This document shows, piece after piece, positions 11,601 to 22,817 of a stretch of 64,000 nucleotides of DNA (its first letter is position 1; every line of letters starts with the position of its first letter). A program made the position numbers and the translations under genes. The DNA lies in contig JABYQN010000009.1 in assembly GCA_022606135.1 (NCBI GenBank), positions 2,368,902 to 2,432,901 of the forward strand, written 5' to 3'. The notes beneath the pieces were generated by a model. The model searched no databases. It worked only from the letters and a program-made list of their open reading frames with translations, and was not told the DNA's origin. This stretch comes from Fomes fomentarius. Its lineage: Eukaryota; Basidiomycota; Agaricomycetes; Polyporales; Polyporaceae.

Positions 11601-13753
11601 CGTATTCGACGCGGGCGAACCAGGATCGGATGCGGAAGGTGAGCATGTCTGCCCGTTTTTTTTGCGTGCTGGGAAGGGAGTACGAGCGATTGACCCGTGT
11701 GGTTGTATGTGCAGATTTTCGTGCCGCTCTTTGATCAGCTGACGAAGGCGTATCATGAATGGGATGGGGAAGATGATATGGTGATACCTACGCAGGTCGC
11801 ACTCATGTTTGTCGACTGGACAGACCCGTTCCGAGCCCAGTGCGTCTCTCGTATTCACTGTATGTTTCTGAGCACCTCGATATTGACTGCATACCAGGGA
11901 GGCTACCAAAGGCCAGCGCAAGGAGCCTGAGAAGGACCCAATCCACCTCGATCTTGCGACGGACATCGTTAAAGCGCTGTTCAGCGCCGACTATGAGAGT
12001 AAGTGACACCCAATCCTAGATGCGGTCTTTTGTGCTGATGAGCTCATGTCGCATATGCGTAGAGGAAGACAGGAAGGCGCTGTGCCAGATGCTTGGCAAA
12101 CTTCAGCTGCCTGACGAGGTGGACGACGACAAAGTTCGCATCCTCAAGCTGCTCGTCATGAATCTCCGTTCTGTACGTCCTATGTTCATCACGCACAGAC
12201 CGAAGAGGCAAAAGCAAAACTGACTTGAGACTTAATTATTTTGGCTTGTCTGATCGTAGCGCCGCCCGCCCCGGGACACGAGTGCGAAGAACGCGGTTAG
12301 CAAGTTCGAGACGTCGCTATCGAAGAAGTACGAGAAGCAGCTGGAGAACTTTAGCGAGGAAGAGTTCCGCAAGCTCGAAGAACTCAAGGACCTGTTCGAG
12401 TTCCTCGACGACATTATCCCTCTGGAAGAGGACGAGGACGAGCTGCCGAGAAAGGGCAGGAAGCGGTATGTCTGCCGTTCCATCTCATCGATACCCACTC
12501 GCTCATCGCTATGTGCAGGCGTTCGATGAGTGTCGCGACGGAGACAACGACGACAAGTGCAGCGAGCTCGCTGGACCGCACCCCGTCGCCTAGGCGCAAA
12601 GGCAGAGCGAAGTACGTTTTTTACCTTGCTCAATGATTCTACCAAACTTTCTGTCTTCCACGCATGGGAGCTAACTCCCCTTACCTCCTTTTGTGTCCCA
12701 GACGGCGCCGTCTCTCGCAATCAGACGACGAGTCCGACGACGACGATAATCGCACGGTGGCTTCGAGGGCATCTCCGGACGCGACGCCCGTACCTACGCG
12801 TGCGATGCCGAAGCGGGGCGCGTGAGTGTTTCTCTCTGTGTTTCTGATCTCTTGTCTCTTGTCTATTGTCCCTTGTCCCGTCTCCCTTGTTGCGTTCCCC
12901 CCCCATCCTAAACGGGTGGTGTGTGTACGTGTATGAAGGGCGATGGGTGATGGGCGATGGGCGATGGGCGATGGACGGTGGGCGTGGGTGGCCTCGGTGC
13001 TGATGCTGACGTGATGATCTGCGTGGACAGGGCGGAGCGGTCGAAGAAGAAGATCAGCAAGGCGTTTGAGCCGATCGAGATCAGCTCGGACGACGAGGAA
13101 GAGGACGACGGTGGGGACAACGACAATGACAACGACCACGACGACAGCGACGGGGACGAATATAGGAAGCGCCGTGCTAGGCAAACGATGTCCAAGTCCA
13201 AGTCCAAGTCCAAGTCGAGGGTCGCGGAAAGTGGAGAGGAAGATGACGATGATGATGATGACGATGATGACGACGATGACGACGGTGCTACGGAGAGGGA
13301 GGAAGATAACGAGGCGACGCCGGTTGCGAAGCCCCGCGCGAACGTCGTCAAACGGTGAGATTTGAGCTCTAGTGACCCTTTAAGACCGCGCCGCGAACGA
13401 TTTGCGACGTGGATACATTGGTTCTGACTCGTGTGTTTACTTTTGGCAGAGGTCCGCCGCCGAGGGCAGCGAAGGCTAGAGCGGGACCGGGTTCGAAACC
13501 GAAGCCTAAAGCTAAGACGAAGCCGGCTCGCGCGAAGGTACAGCCGAAGGCGGCGGCGTCTTCGAGGGCAAGGAAGGCTGTTGAGGCTGAGATCGACGAG
13601 GACATTGACGAAATGCTCGAATATAGGGTCGACGAGGAGGAGGAGGAGGAGGAGACCGACGATCCTCATGCGCATGCTGGGAATGTGACCAAGGACAGCA
13701 TCATGGACTCGTCGGAGGACGAAGAGGAGGATGAGGTCGCTAACATCCTCTAG
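8650..13753 (+). CDS. CND3: Condensin complex HEAT-repeat subunit 3 (Ycg1/Cnd3/CAP-G)
   Basis: Non-SMC subunit that, with the kleisin, anchors condensin on DNA for mitotic chromosome compaction. Exons: 8650-8965, 9003-9190, 9237-9425, 9789-10252, 10310-10995, 11055-11183, 11243-11638, 11715-11839, 11898-11998, 12063-12172, 12260-12465, 12519-12611, 12702-12821, 13031-13354, 13450-13753; about 1,249 residues. Family marks are the N-terminal helical block, GSIDEDLY at the exon 2/3 splice, DVRRAVLQNLP opening exon 4, SRDVDPNIRKLVY, the GLCCLIARRMALSSFQLF block across exons 6/7, and HEAT helices throughout. The C-terminal 300 residues are acidic and basic low complexity (SKSKSKSK, runs of D and E, KPKPKAKTKPA), typical of the disordered tail. 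One join is off by a base: exon 1 ends in AAAA before GTGCGC, and only AAA would give the phase needed at 9003. The 37-base intron there is also very short. Introns 9426-9788 and 12822-13030 are unusually long. Confidence 0.92.
9426..9788 (+). other. Exceptionally long intron (363 bases) in CND3
   Basis: Donor GTGAGT at 9426 and acceptor AAAG ending 9788 join SP to DVRRAV in phase, so the intron boundaries are well supported. Most other introns of the gene are 46-95 bases. The interior contains CATGATGG near 9667 and a CTGA near 9769, weakly like C and D boxes, but no clear guide or stem was seen. Confidence 0.7.
12936..12980 (+). repeat. Short tandem repeat, unit GATGGGCG
   Basis: About four to five imperfect 8-base units (GATGGGYG) inside the 209-base intron 12822-13030 of CND3. 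It explains why this intron is longer than its neighbours. Confidence 0.8.
13160..13300 (+). repeat. Coding microsatellites, (SK)n and poly-Asp
   Basis: Within CND3 exon 14. Five to six AAGTCC units encode SKSKSKSKS, followed by GATGAC-type repeats encoding a run of 14 or more aspartates. They lie in the disordered tail. Confidence 0.85.
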
Positions 13754-14982
13754 CCTCTGCTTAGGTTAGGTGGGGGGCTTCACATAAGTTTGTAATCTGA
13801 ATATGTACAGTGCAGGGTCGCATCTATCGCTCGCTAGTTCCTATGCCATTGCTAATAGTATCGTGTTGTATTCTAGACGTCGGTTTGTGCACTGCACCTC
13901 GTTCCGTGCTGTTTTACACGCGGCTCCGTTGTGCACCCTGTCAGTGATATCGCTGGACCCGGGATGGCTGACTGTATTTCGAGACCGGTGCGCACGAAGA
14001 GTGCGGGCGGCCAGGATCGGCGCTGTCAATCGCCGGACAGCGGTGAGTAGTGAGTACCGCACCAGTGACAGTGACAGAGAGAGCTGGCGTCGAGTAGCCG
14101 CGTGCCCCGTCGATCGAGATGAGCCATGGCATGGACTGATCGTGCCCCATTTCGTACCACGGACCTCTCTCAACCCCGCTAAGACACGCATTAAACACCC
14201 CCAAGACGACTCAAGACGTGTTCACCCGCCCACCCAACCGCACCCGGTCTGTCACGATCTACCGCCTCGCCGTCCGAGGCCTCTAGTACGTGTTACTAGT
14301 GCGCGCTTCAGATCCGAATTGAACGGCCATTCGATTGCGCCCAGTGTAACATGTGGTTGCGCGACGAGCCCTCGTCAGTCATATTAACATTATTCGAGTG
14401 TTGATATCTGCGAACTCGACGAACGAGGGTGTCACATACTGAGGTCGACGGGTCGATAGCGGCCACGTGCGCGAGAGTCGTCACGGAATCGAGTCGGACC
14501 CGGACCCGGACTTGTTCTCTTCCTCTTTCAGTACTATCTCCCTTCTTCAGGATACGGAGCACCGTCGGGAAGCTCGGGAGAGGGGGGGCGGGAGGGCGCC
14601 GATTGTGGCGAAACTACTTTAACGCAAGCACCGAAGCACGTTTGAGAATTCGAAACGTTGATCACGATCGCGACTAATTAGTAACACACACTCGATAAGT
14701 CGCCATCTGCCCGGTGGCCAGGTCTCCTGCAGGCTACTGAACGCCGCAGCGCAGGCAAGTAGGCCGTAGTCCGTAGTAGTCCGTAGTAGTAGTCCGTACG
14801 ATCGAGTCCCCAAAATGATCTGTGCGTGGCGTTTGATACACCACTGACTGGCATAACCGCTTTCGTCGTCCTCTCTTCCTCGAGTGTGATCTGTGTTATT
14901 CTGTTATCGAAGGAGCCAACCTGAGTCATAGTGTCATAGTGTTACAGACTCGGAAGTACGGGCGTCGGATGATCATTCATTA
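13754..14982. other. Convergent intergenic region
   Basis: 1.2 kb between the converging ends of CND3 and the allantoinase gene. It holds the two 3' ends, a CCGTAGTAGT-type tandem repeat at 14764-14800 and a GGACCC repeat near 14494-14510. No gene was recognised. Confidence 0.4.
14764..14801 (+). repeat. Tandem repeat, unit CCGTAGTAGT
   Basis: Three to four imperfect copies of GTAGTCCGTAGTA in the convergent intergenic region. Confidence 0.75.
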
Positions 14983-16797
14983 TTACAGGAGCTCCCCGAC
15001 CGGCTGCAGCCCGGCGAACCCGGCCTCGGGGCCCGCATACACGAGCCGACCGCGGACGTAGGTCTGCTCGACGCGGCCGCTGAGCGTGAGGCCCTCGTAC
15101 GGCGTGAGCTTGTTCTTGAAGTTGAGCGACTCTTTCGTCACCTGCGTACATACACGCACACGCACACACACCAAAAAAAAGGGGAGAGGGATCGACGCAT
15201 CAGCATAAAGTTCTCGCAAGACCATGACTTGCAAAAGATGATAAGTAGAGCCGCGATAGAGAACGAGAACCTCACCTGAATCTGCGCCTCAGGGTCCCAC
15301 ACGACGAGATCGGCGTCGAACCCGACACTCAGCTGGCCTTTCCTGTCCTGCAGCCCCGCGTGCTTCGCAGTGTTGACCGACAGCCAGTCAACGAGCCTGT
15401 CGATCCCGACTCCGCGCCGCCTCGCCTCGGTCCAGAGCAGACTGAGGCCGAGGCCGAGGGTGCTGATGCCGCCCCAGGCGGCCATGATGTCGCCGTCGCC
15501 GTCGGGGGGGACGTGCTTGAGGGCGGCGACGCACGGGCTGTGGTCGCTGACGACGCAGTCGATGGTGCCGTCGAGGAGGGCGGCCCAGAGGGCGTCGCGG
15601 TTGGCGTCGTCGCGGACGGGCGGGCAGCACTTGAACTCGGGCCGGCCGGCGGGGGGGATGTGGGCGGCGGAGAGGAGGAGGTAGTGGAAGCAGGTCTCGA
15701 CTGTGAGCGGGAGGCGGGCGGAGTGGGCGGCGCGGATGAGGGGGAGCGCGGCGGAGGCGGAGAGGTGGACGATGTGCAGCCGGAGGGTGGGGTGGGAGGC
15801 GTGGAGGTGGGTGATGAGCGAGATGGCGGAGACTTCGAGGGATGGAGGGCGCGAGGCGAGGAAGGTTGTGTATTGGGTCGGGTCTGCCTCTCCTGCGGGG
15901 TTGGAGGATGGGTCGGAGGACGACTCGAGCTCGGCGTGGAAGCAGAGAACGGTGGATGTGTCCTGTCGATCGCAACCGCATCAGGGTCAGTGGATGATGC
16001 GGGGAAGGAAGACGTGAGGAAGGGTGGCGTGCGCTTGCCTTGAGCTCGTCCATCGCGAGCTTGACGTCGTTCTCGGTCACACATGGGAACTCCTGGGAGA
16101 CGATGGGGGTGAGCGTGTGGACGTCGCGCTTCGCCGCACTGCGGACGCGCATGTACTCACTTCGACGCCGCTCTCGATCAGGAAACACTTGAAGCCGCGC
16201 ACGCCTGCGTCGACGAGCGGCTTGAGATGGGTCTGTACACGTTGCGAGGATCAGTCAGCGATAGGTATGGCTACATAGATGTGGAATCGATTTGCAGTGT
16301 ACGTCAAGTACTGACTTGGTTGTGGGGGATCACGCCGCCCCAGAAGGCGACGTCGGTCCAGCACTGCCCGCGGGCGGCGCTGCGTTTCGCTTCGAGATTG
16401 GCTACGGTCGTCGTGGGAGGGATGGAGTTGAGGGGCATGTCGACGACGGTCGTGACGCCTCCGGACGCCGCGGCGCGTGTTCCCGTCCAGAAGCCCTCCC
16501 AGTCCGTTCGCCCGGGCTCGTTGAGATGGACGTGGGCACTGCCGACGAGGATCGGTGTGAGCTCACTAGGGCGAAGAGCAGCGACAGCACGTACTCGACC
16601 AGGCCAGGAAGGATGTACTTGTCACCGGCGTCTACAAATTGTGCGTGATCCATGTCTGGGAAGTCGCTGCGGATGCTTGTTTTGTGGAGGATGGCGGTGA
16701 TCTTTCCTGTGGCTGCATCTGCGATGATTGTTGCCGGGCGAGGCTGTCCGTCGCTGAGGATGACATTGCGGCCTGTGAAGACGCGTTTGGTGGACAT
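14983..16797 (-). CDS. DAL1: Allantoinase
   Basis: Cyclic amidohydrolase that opens allantoin to allantoate in purine nitrogen catabolism. Six exons (16797-16595, 16538-16316, 16232-16161, 16092-16039, 15962-15276, 15141-14983) join in phase to 465 residues, the usual length. The two-metal site is complete: H70 and H72 in [10 protein letters not shown], the carboxylated lysine K157 in GVRGFKCF, H193 in LCFHAE, H250 in LHIVHLS and D325 in VSDHSP. The allantoinase hallmark NPAGEADP is present, as is the C-terminal [20 protein letters not shown] block and KLTPYEG. Intron 16038-15963 uses a GC-AG pair (donor GCAAGC); every other intron is GT-AG. Expression under poor nitrogen would be expected from the family, but no specific site was identified. 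Confidence 0.95.
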
Positions 16798-17489
16798 TGA
16801 CCGTTCTCGGAGTGTGCGTGAGCACTGTGAGGCGTTTGGAGAGAGGATGGAGTGAATGGAAGAAGATAGATGAGATGCTCAGTTCGTTATCAAGATATCT
16901 TGCCAGTCGGGTGCTGTTACTCCTTCTGGATGGGCCACGAGCCTCGAGGGTCTTACGGTGTACTTACTCCGCCAGCTACGGTCCTGACCTGGTCCTGACT
17001 ATGCGAGTCGACGCGTCTGATGTCCTACCTTGACACTGGGAGGGCGTATGGTTAGAGAGTGGATGATCTGGGGAAGCCGCATAAGGGCCGAGGAGCACAG
17101 CTTTGAGGTCCGTCCATGAATCACGTCCATCATCTCACCATGCAGTGCTCCTTCCTCAGTCCATCGCGTCACCTCCCAGCCTCGCCACTACGCAGGAGCA
17201 GAGCAACAAATACGAACGAAGATAGAGCGTGTGTCCAAAAATCCGCCGGTTGGTCGTCGTACCGGACAAGGAACAGTGCGAGGCTGAGAAAATGATGGGT
17301 ACCGGCCCCTTGGCACGGCGGCTCTCAGCGAGGCCAGGGCCCAAAGACCGTCGGTGGCCGTTCACCACCCAGAGCCCGCGGCCGAGACTCACCCTTCCAA
17401 TACGCTCACAACACTCCCGCCTCTCTCTCATCCTCCGCCCACACCCTCCGCCTTACCGACTCAGCCCACACGCCGTCTGCCGACTGTCG
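16798..17489. promoter_or_regulatory. Divergent promoter region, allantoinase and Yippee-like gene
   Basis: 692 bases between divergent start codons. Two CTATCTT/GATAGA motifs occur (16866-16870 AGATAG and 17220-17224 GATAG). Fungal GATA factors bind GATA in nitrogen catabolism genes, which would suit allantoinase, but two short matches are weak evidence. Confidence 0.35.
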
Positions 17490-18423
17490 ATGTCCAGGCT
17501 TCCACCAAACCCCGCTTCGAGCTCAAGCATGGACTCCATACCGACAATAGACATGGCCGGAACGTATAGCGGACCCCCACGCGTATTCCTCTGCGCCCAG
17601 TGCTCGACGCGGATCGCGCATACTTCACGTGTAGTCTCTACGGTCAGTCTCTCTCTCTCTCTCACTACCACTAGCTCGATCATTGGCTTCGGAGCCCCGG
17701 AGCCCGAGGTTCGGCCGCGCGCGGAGGGCTGAGATCCAGCCTTGGGCGGAATGGTTCGGGACTGTTATGGGAATGGAACGGACGAGAGATGTTGACTGTG
17801 CGTTTCGGGCTATGTGTAACAGGCGTACCGTGGGCATGCGGGCAAGGCTGCTCTCTTCACCGAAACGTGCGTCTTTTGCGTTCTTCTATATTGTGGGCAC
17901 TTATGCGCTTTCTCTCCGTGCTCGCCCTCTCTCTATGATCGCCGGTGTGGATCCCATCTTCTTCTGCCTTTCTCCGATCCCGATGCTGCCATCCTATTTG
18001 TTCATCTGACTGCCCCACACACCACACACCACAACACCACGCTGCGCAATTCCATCAACCTCCCACACCCACCCGAACACTCACTTACCGGAACACATAC
18101 ACAAACACAAACACAAATGGCACACCACCGACCGGCGGAACCAACAGACGAAACGTCGCGCTCGACCCGCCCTCGATCCTGCTCATGGACTCGGGCGCGT
18201 ACACGATCCAAGAATTCATCTGCACGTCCTGCGAGGCCTACCTCGGCTGGAAGTTCGCCCGCGCGCACGACGGCTCCGAGCGCTGGAAAGAGGGCCACTA
18301 CATCCTCGAGCTCGAGCTCGTCGCCCCCGCCCCGCCCTCGCCCAACGACGACTTTGCGTTCGCGTTCTCGGCAGACGCAGAGGCCGACGTCGACGAGCTG
18401 GAAGCCCGGGCTGGGGCCGAGTC

Positions 18424-18465
<42 letters not shown>

Positions 18466-18772
18466 AGGGATGGAGAGGGAGAGGGAGAGAGAGAGGGAGA
18501 GGGAGAGGATGGGGGCGCGGAGCGTGCTGGCGATCGCTAGGGAGAGCCCGCTGGTCAAGATGCAGATGCAGGTGCAGGCGGAGCAGCAGGAGCAGCTCCA
18601 CAAACGCTCGATGTCTGCCGGTCCGCCGCCGCCGGGCCAGTCTCTGGGCGCGAGGCAGGGGTATAGAAGTCTGCAGGCGGGGCCGAAGCAGATGGGTGTG
18701 CAGCCGATGCGGAGGGTAGACCGGGATGAGGATGGTGGGAGGCAGGATGGGCCGTTTTGGAAGCCGAGGTGA
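17490..18772 (+). CDS. Yippee/Mis18-fold zinc protein with low-complexity tail
   Basis: Three exons (17490-17642, 17823-17866, 18148-18772) join in phase to 273 residues. The start could also be the ATG at 17529, which would drop 13 residues. The fold is recognised from two CxxC pairs: FLCAQC near residue 35 and FICTSC near residue 90. Between them is the glycine-rich AYRGHAGKAALFTET block carried by the 44-base middle exon, and after them are YLGWKFARAHDGSERWKEG and HYILELE. Yippee and Mis18 proteins share this zinc fold; Mis18 acts in centromere loading of CENP-A. Which branch this gene belongs to cannot be told here. The C-terminal half is repetitive: GM repeats coded by GGTATG units, then ER repeats, then Q/M-rich helix and a tail ending in FWKPR. 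The second intron is 281 bases with a CA-rich tract. Confidence 0.82.
18425..18512 (+). repeat. Coding microsatellites, (GGTATG)6 then GAGAGR
   Basis: Six perfect GGTATG units and one GGTATA, coding GMGMGM..., run straight into GAGAGGGAG-type units coding ERERER. Both are in frame in the Yippee-like gene and should be length-variable. Confidence 0.9.
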
Positions 18773-19611
18773 GCGGTGACCGTGTATGTCGAGCGGTGAC
18801 GGGTAGGAGTGGAGAGCTGGGGAGGAGAGGTTCCGTCCGCTTGCTTGCTATCATATTGCTCACGCCCATATTGTGTATACTGCTTAATGCTGCTGAGCTG
18901 TTCTGTTCGTTTTTTTGTTTGTCTGTTTGTTTGTAGTATCTCACATCCTCCACCGCGATCGCTGCTGCTGTAGACGTCCTCGATACTTGCTTGTCGCTCG
19001 GATTATCTTTTGGACGGGAGCCGTTGGAATCATCGTCATCTAGAAACACATACGTATACGCATACTACCTACCGATACCCACCTACCTACTTACCGGTGC
19101 TGTACATACAACGAACGCATGCGGAACCGTCTCTATCATTATTGTTGTTCGTTCTCTGTCGAGTCTCGCCTCGTGTCGGATCCGCCGTCCCTATCTGTGT
19201 TGGAGACTCGTAAAAAACCTGACTTTGCCCCTAGTTGGAATTTCGTCCGGGGTCCAACGTTGTCATCGCGCACCTCGGTCCGAGAGAACCACTGTGCCCC
19301 TCCCCCCTCTCGTTCCTGGTTCTCATAGTAATACGTGCAGATCGTTCATTATGCTAGCTCGGGGCCTCTGACGTCGGGCTGTCAGCCCTATTATGTTTGG
19401 CCAATCGCAAGTTTCGATATCGGACTGTTTGTGGTGACAGACCCTGAGAGTGAGTACTTACTAGAGCGACACTGACAGGTGTGGGTAAGTGGTATGTTGC
19501 ATGATTCGGAGAGTGGGAACGCACCTTCCGAGGCGGGCATAGCCAGCGCGTCGATCGCGGAGTCTTTATAACTGTAGTACATATGTACTGCACAAAGTCG
19601 CCATTAGCCAT

Positions 19612-19646
19612 AATGGAAATGGAAATGGAATTGGAATTGGAATTGT
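19612..19646 (+). repeat. Hexanucleotide tandem, GGAAAT to GGAATT
   Basis: AATGGAAATGGAAATGG followed by AATTGGAATTGGAATTG. The unit changes by one base halfway through. Confidence 0.85.
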
Positions 19647-20002
19647 CGGGGCGCGGGGACGTCAGGACCCATGCACGTAATCACATGGTCTTGCTTACCT
19701 CGGAGAGAGAGAAAGTTTGAACTTGAATTCCTCGATATCGCGATCCACATACGCCGGGTGACGACGATGAGTACTGGTGGAGGCCCACGTGCACGCGATT
19801 AGCGGAGAACTTGGATGCCACTGGTGGCAGCGGTTAATGAACTTGGAGGAATGGAGGTACGACGTGCCAACGTACGAACATTCAACGTGCTGTGACTATG
19901 ACGATGTATTTGAAGCGATTGCGATAGGCAGTCCCACGTTCCGAATCCCGGTGCGATGGACCCTATGTACCCTATGTACTGAGGTCATCATCGAGGGGTG
20001 GT

Positions 20003-20028
20003 GGGGGGGGGGGGGGGGGGGGGGGGGG
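20003..20028 (+). repeat. (G)26 homopolymer
   Basis: Twenty-six uninterrupted G residues preceded by GGGGTGGT. The length should be taken as approximate because such runs are hard to sequence. Confidence 0.95.
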
Positions 20029-22272
20029 CGAGCCGCAAGTCAGGCCCGTTCCCATTCGAGATACATACATGTATGCATCCGTAAGTTGTCTACCTCCCCA
20101 ACGAGAGTGTCACGCACGCACTATCATATTCTCGAACTTGCTCGTTGGGCAATGGGCGAGCGCCAAGGCAAGTGCGTGAGGCTGGAGGACTGGCATCTGT
20201 GTGGATGATGCGTCGTGATGGTATGGTCTGGACTGACTGACGTCCGGACTCCGACCATGGAATCCAAGCAGGGAAGAGCTAGTGCTTGCAAGTTGCTAGT
20301 GCCCGACTAGCCGTTGCTGTGGCTAGGGTGGCGACGTCGGCTCTCGCCGCTGGGTCGAAATCCAGGGCACGAGGCTAGCACGTACACCGTACACGTACGG
20401 CGCATGTCCTGTCAGTGTGTGACCTGAGCCGAAGCCTGTGTGCGCGTTCACGTTCACGTTCAGACAGGTGAGTGAGTGCGATGATGGGAAAAAGTGAAGT
20501 GATCGGGGAGAGGTTTATAATTAATAGGGTGTAATGAATGGCAGTTTGACAGTTGTGCACACTCGCCACCGTCGCTGATGCATGGGGACTTTTTGACGTG
20601 CGTGGCAGGAGTGATGGCCACTGCCACTGCCACTGCGACCATGGCAGGTACATACTGAGGTACGTGCAATGAAAAAATGAATGATATCGATAGGACGGGG
20701 CTACCTCCTAAATGTCCAGCGGCTTTTCGCAGAAGTTTTTGGGATATGAAAAGGGACGACACATACGCGCCAAGCCCCGCGTCGTCCCGGCCCGAGAGGT
20801 GTGAGGGGCTGGCCTGTGTTTCAATCGACCCTGGACTCTGCGACATCGATAACGAGGAGGCGTGTGGCTTGCTGTACTGCGTTCACTGACTGGAAAACCT
20901 GTGTTTCGACAGAGTTCAGTTCTCATGGATCCGATTGCACTGTGAAGTATTAGCGACGGCGGTGAGACGGTTCGGCGCGCCTCGCCCCCCATCGGGGTCC
21001 CGGTTCAGACGTCCACAGTCGAATAAAGGTCGCTCATGACATTGGGGTAGACGTCGACATGGAACTATCGAGATCAGGGCACGCTCACACTCGTGCTCGT
21101 GTTCTACTTACGTTCATAGCGCACGGGGAAACTCTGTCGATTGAGTAGCAGATAAGTAGGAACAGATACATGCCATACTAGGCAGCGTCGAACCCTCGAA
21201 CCTCGAAACTCGGGAACGCGAATCGTCTGCGATGGCCGAGGTGACGTATGCAGTGTTCAGCGTGCATGATGGTGCCATCAGCATATTATGTACGTGAGCC
21301 AGGGTCAGAGTGGGAATTGGAACTCACCGAGCACCAGGGCTGCCGTCACCGTTAACGTTTGCCGACTGAGCGTTCAGCAGCGCGGGGAGCCGTGGGCGGC
21401 GAGCTCAAACATGAGGCCTAGAATTCAGCTGGGCGTCAGGCCCACCAATAGCAGATCCCAGCTGACGACTGAGACAATATGAACGACAACTTGAGCGAGA
21501 AGCATGGCTCTGGCTCAAGCTCAAGGTTAGACGTGTCTTGGAAGAGGACAATGCGAACCATGCCATGCTCCGTAACTTGAAGAACGAGATCTAGACACAG
21601 CACTCTTGCGGGATCCCAACATGTGTCATGAGTACACTCGGCAATGGACGTTCATGAGAGACCTGTAGAGGCGTTACTCACGGTGCATGGTACGCCCTAG
21701 GGGCCCGTCGGGAAATATGGTGGCTGAGGGAGCCAGGGCAGCCTGGGAGCCTATGCCATGGCGGGTACGTTGCCACCACCGGGTACTCATATGCACCCGG
21801 CATCAGTCAGAAGTTCAGGCGACGGGAGGTCGAGAGCTTCGCAAGTTTGCAGAAGCTGTTTGGCAATGGTCATGATATCGCATGCGCACGCGGGTATGTT
21901 TCGTGCGTAAACGTGTATGGGCATGTGAATGCGGGCGTGAAGAGTGTCCTCGAAAGTCGAAAGTGGTTGCTGATTCCGCTGTTGCGCGGGTAAGAGGGTT
22001 TTATGTTGAAACCTCTTAGCGTGGATCTCGCAGTAATACGGCTATGGCAAGACGGAGCCCTTGAGGTCTGCAGCTGGCTGGTGAGAACTTGAATAGAAAG
22101 CGAGGTCCAAGGTTGCATAAACGTTATTAAGGTTCAAGCTAACCCCTTATCGGCAGCCGACAACTCAAAAGGTTCGTCTTATGTAAGCGATGGCAGCCCG
22201 ACGCGTCGGTGACGTTGGGAACGCGCTCCTCCTCATCGTCGTGCTCGTGCTAAGTGCTTGCCTTCCTCCCCG

Positions 22273-22817
22273 ATGCTCGCCGCCCAGACGATGGCAGACC
22301 CACACGCGACGTCGACAACAACCACTGCACATGTTACGCCTCCAGAGCTCGAGCAGACTCTCACTTTGCTCACATCGCACCGATCTGTGCTGGGATACAT
22401 GCTCCTCAACAGAGGCCAGCCCGTGACGATTATCCGGCATTCAGGCGTCGTGTTCGAGGGCGAGCAGGGGAAGAAGTACGCGAGCGCGATTGCGCGGATA
22501 GTGCACAGCGTGCAGACCGGGCTCGAGGACGTCAGCGGGGACCACAACGACGGGGTGCGTGCGTTCGGTCTCTGTGCGTATTCTTTTCTCACTGCTCTTC
22601 TTGTGCGTTTTCTCAGGATGAGCTGCGGTTTATGAGGATACGGACAAAGCGACACGAAATCATGATCTCTCCAGGTGCGTCAGGCGACGGTGATCGCGCC
22701 AACATATTGCGGCGTACGCGCACACTGAGGGGCTTTTGACGAACGCGCCTCCATTGTCTCTTTCCCTCCACAGACGAACGCTATTTGCTCGCCGTCTTGC
22801 ACGACCCCGCGTCGTGA
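22273..22817 (+). CDS. Roadblock/LC7-type dynein light chain
   Basis: Cytoplasmic dynein light chain of the roadblock (LC7, DYNLRB) family, which dimerises and holds intermediate chain for retrograde transport. Exons 22273-22554, 22617-22674 and 22774-22817 join in phase to 127 residues; starting at the second ATG (22291) would give 121. The family's single alpha-beta domain fills the protein: ELEQTLTLLTSHRSVLGYML, the VTIIRHSG strand, an amphipathic helix, then ELRFMRIRTKRHEIMISP and DERYLLAVLHDP, the most conserved blocks of the family. Introns are 62 and 99 bases. The N-terminal 25 residues (TSTTTTA) are longer than in animal homologues. Confidence 0.92.

Larger units (their letters stand above)
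18773..22272. other. Gene-poor island, 3.5 kb
   Basis: No open frame here shows a recognisable domain or a spliceable chain. It contains the GGAAAT/GGAATT tandem at 19612-19646, a 26-base G run at 20003-20028, and a block rich in short direct repeats near 20370-20470 (CGTACACGT, CGTTCACGTTCA). The left end probably holds the 3' end of the Yippee-like gene. Confidence 0.5.

Noticed and set aside
15360..16043. 227-codon plus-strand open frame
   Set aside because: Antisense to allantoinase exon 5. Glycine/glutamate-rich shadow of a GC-rich coding exon.
19777..20208. 143-codon plus-strand frame through the G run
   Set aside because: The frame is open only because G26 translates as glycine; no other support.
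20340..20380. T-loop-like word GGGTCGAAATCC
   Set aside because: No acceptor stem, D arm or anticodon arm around it; not a tRNA.
22125..22150. GGTTCAAGCTAACC, also T-loop-like
   Set aside because: Same test: no tRNA arms upstream.
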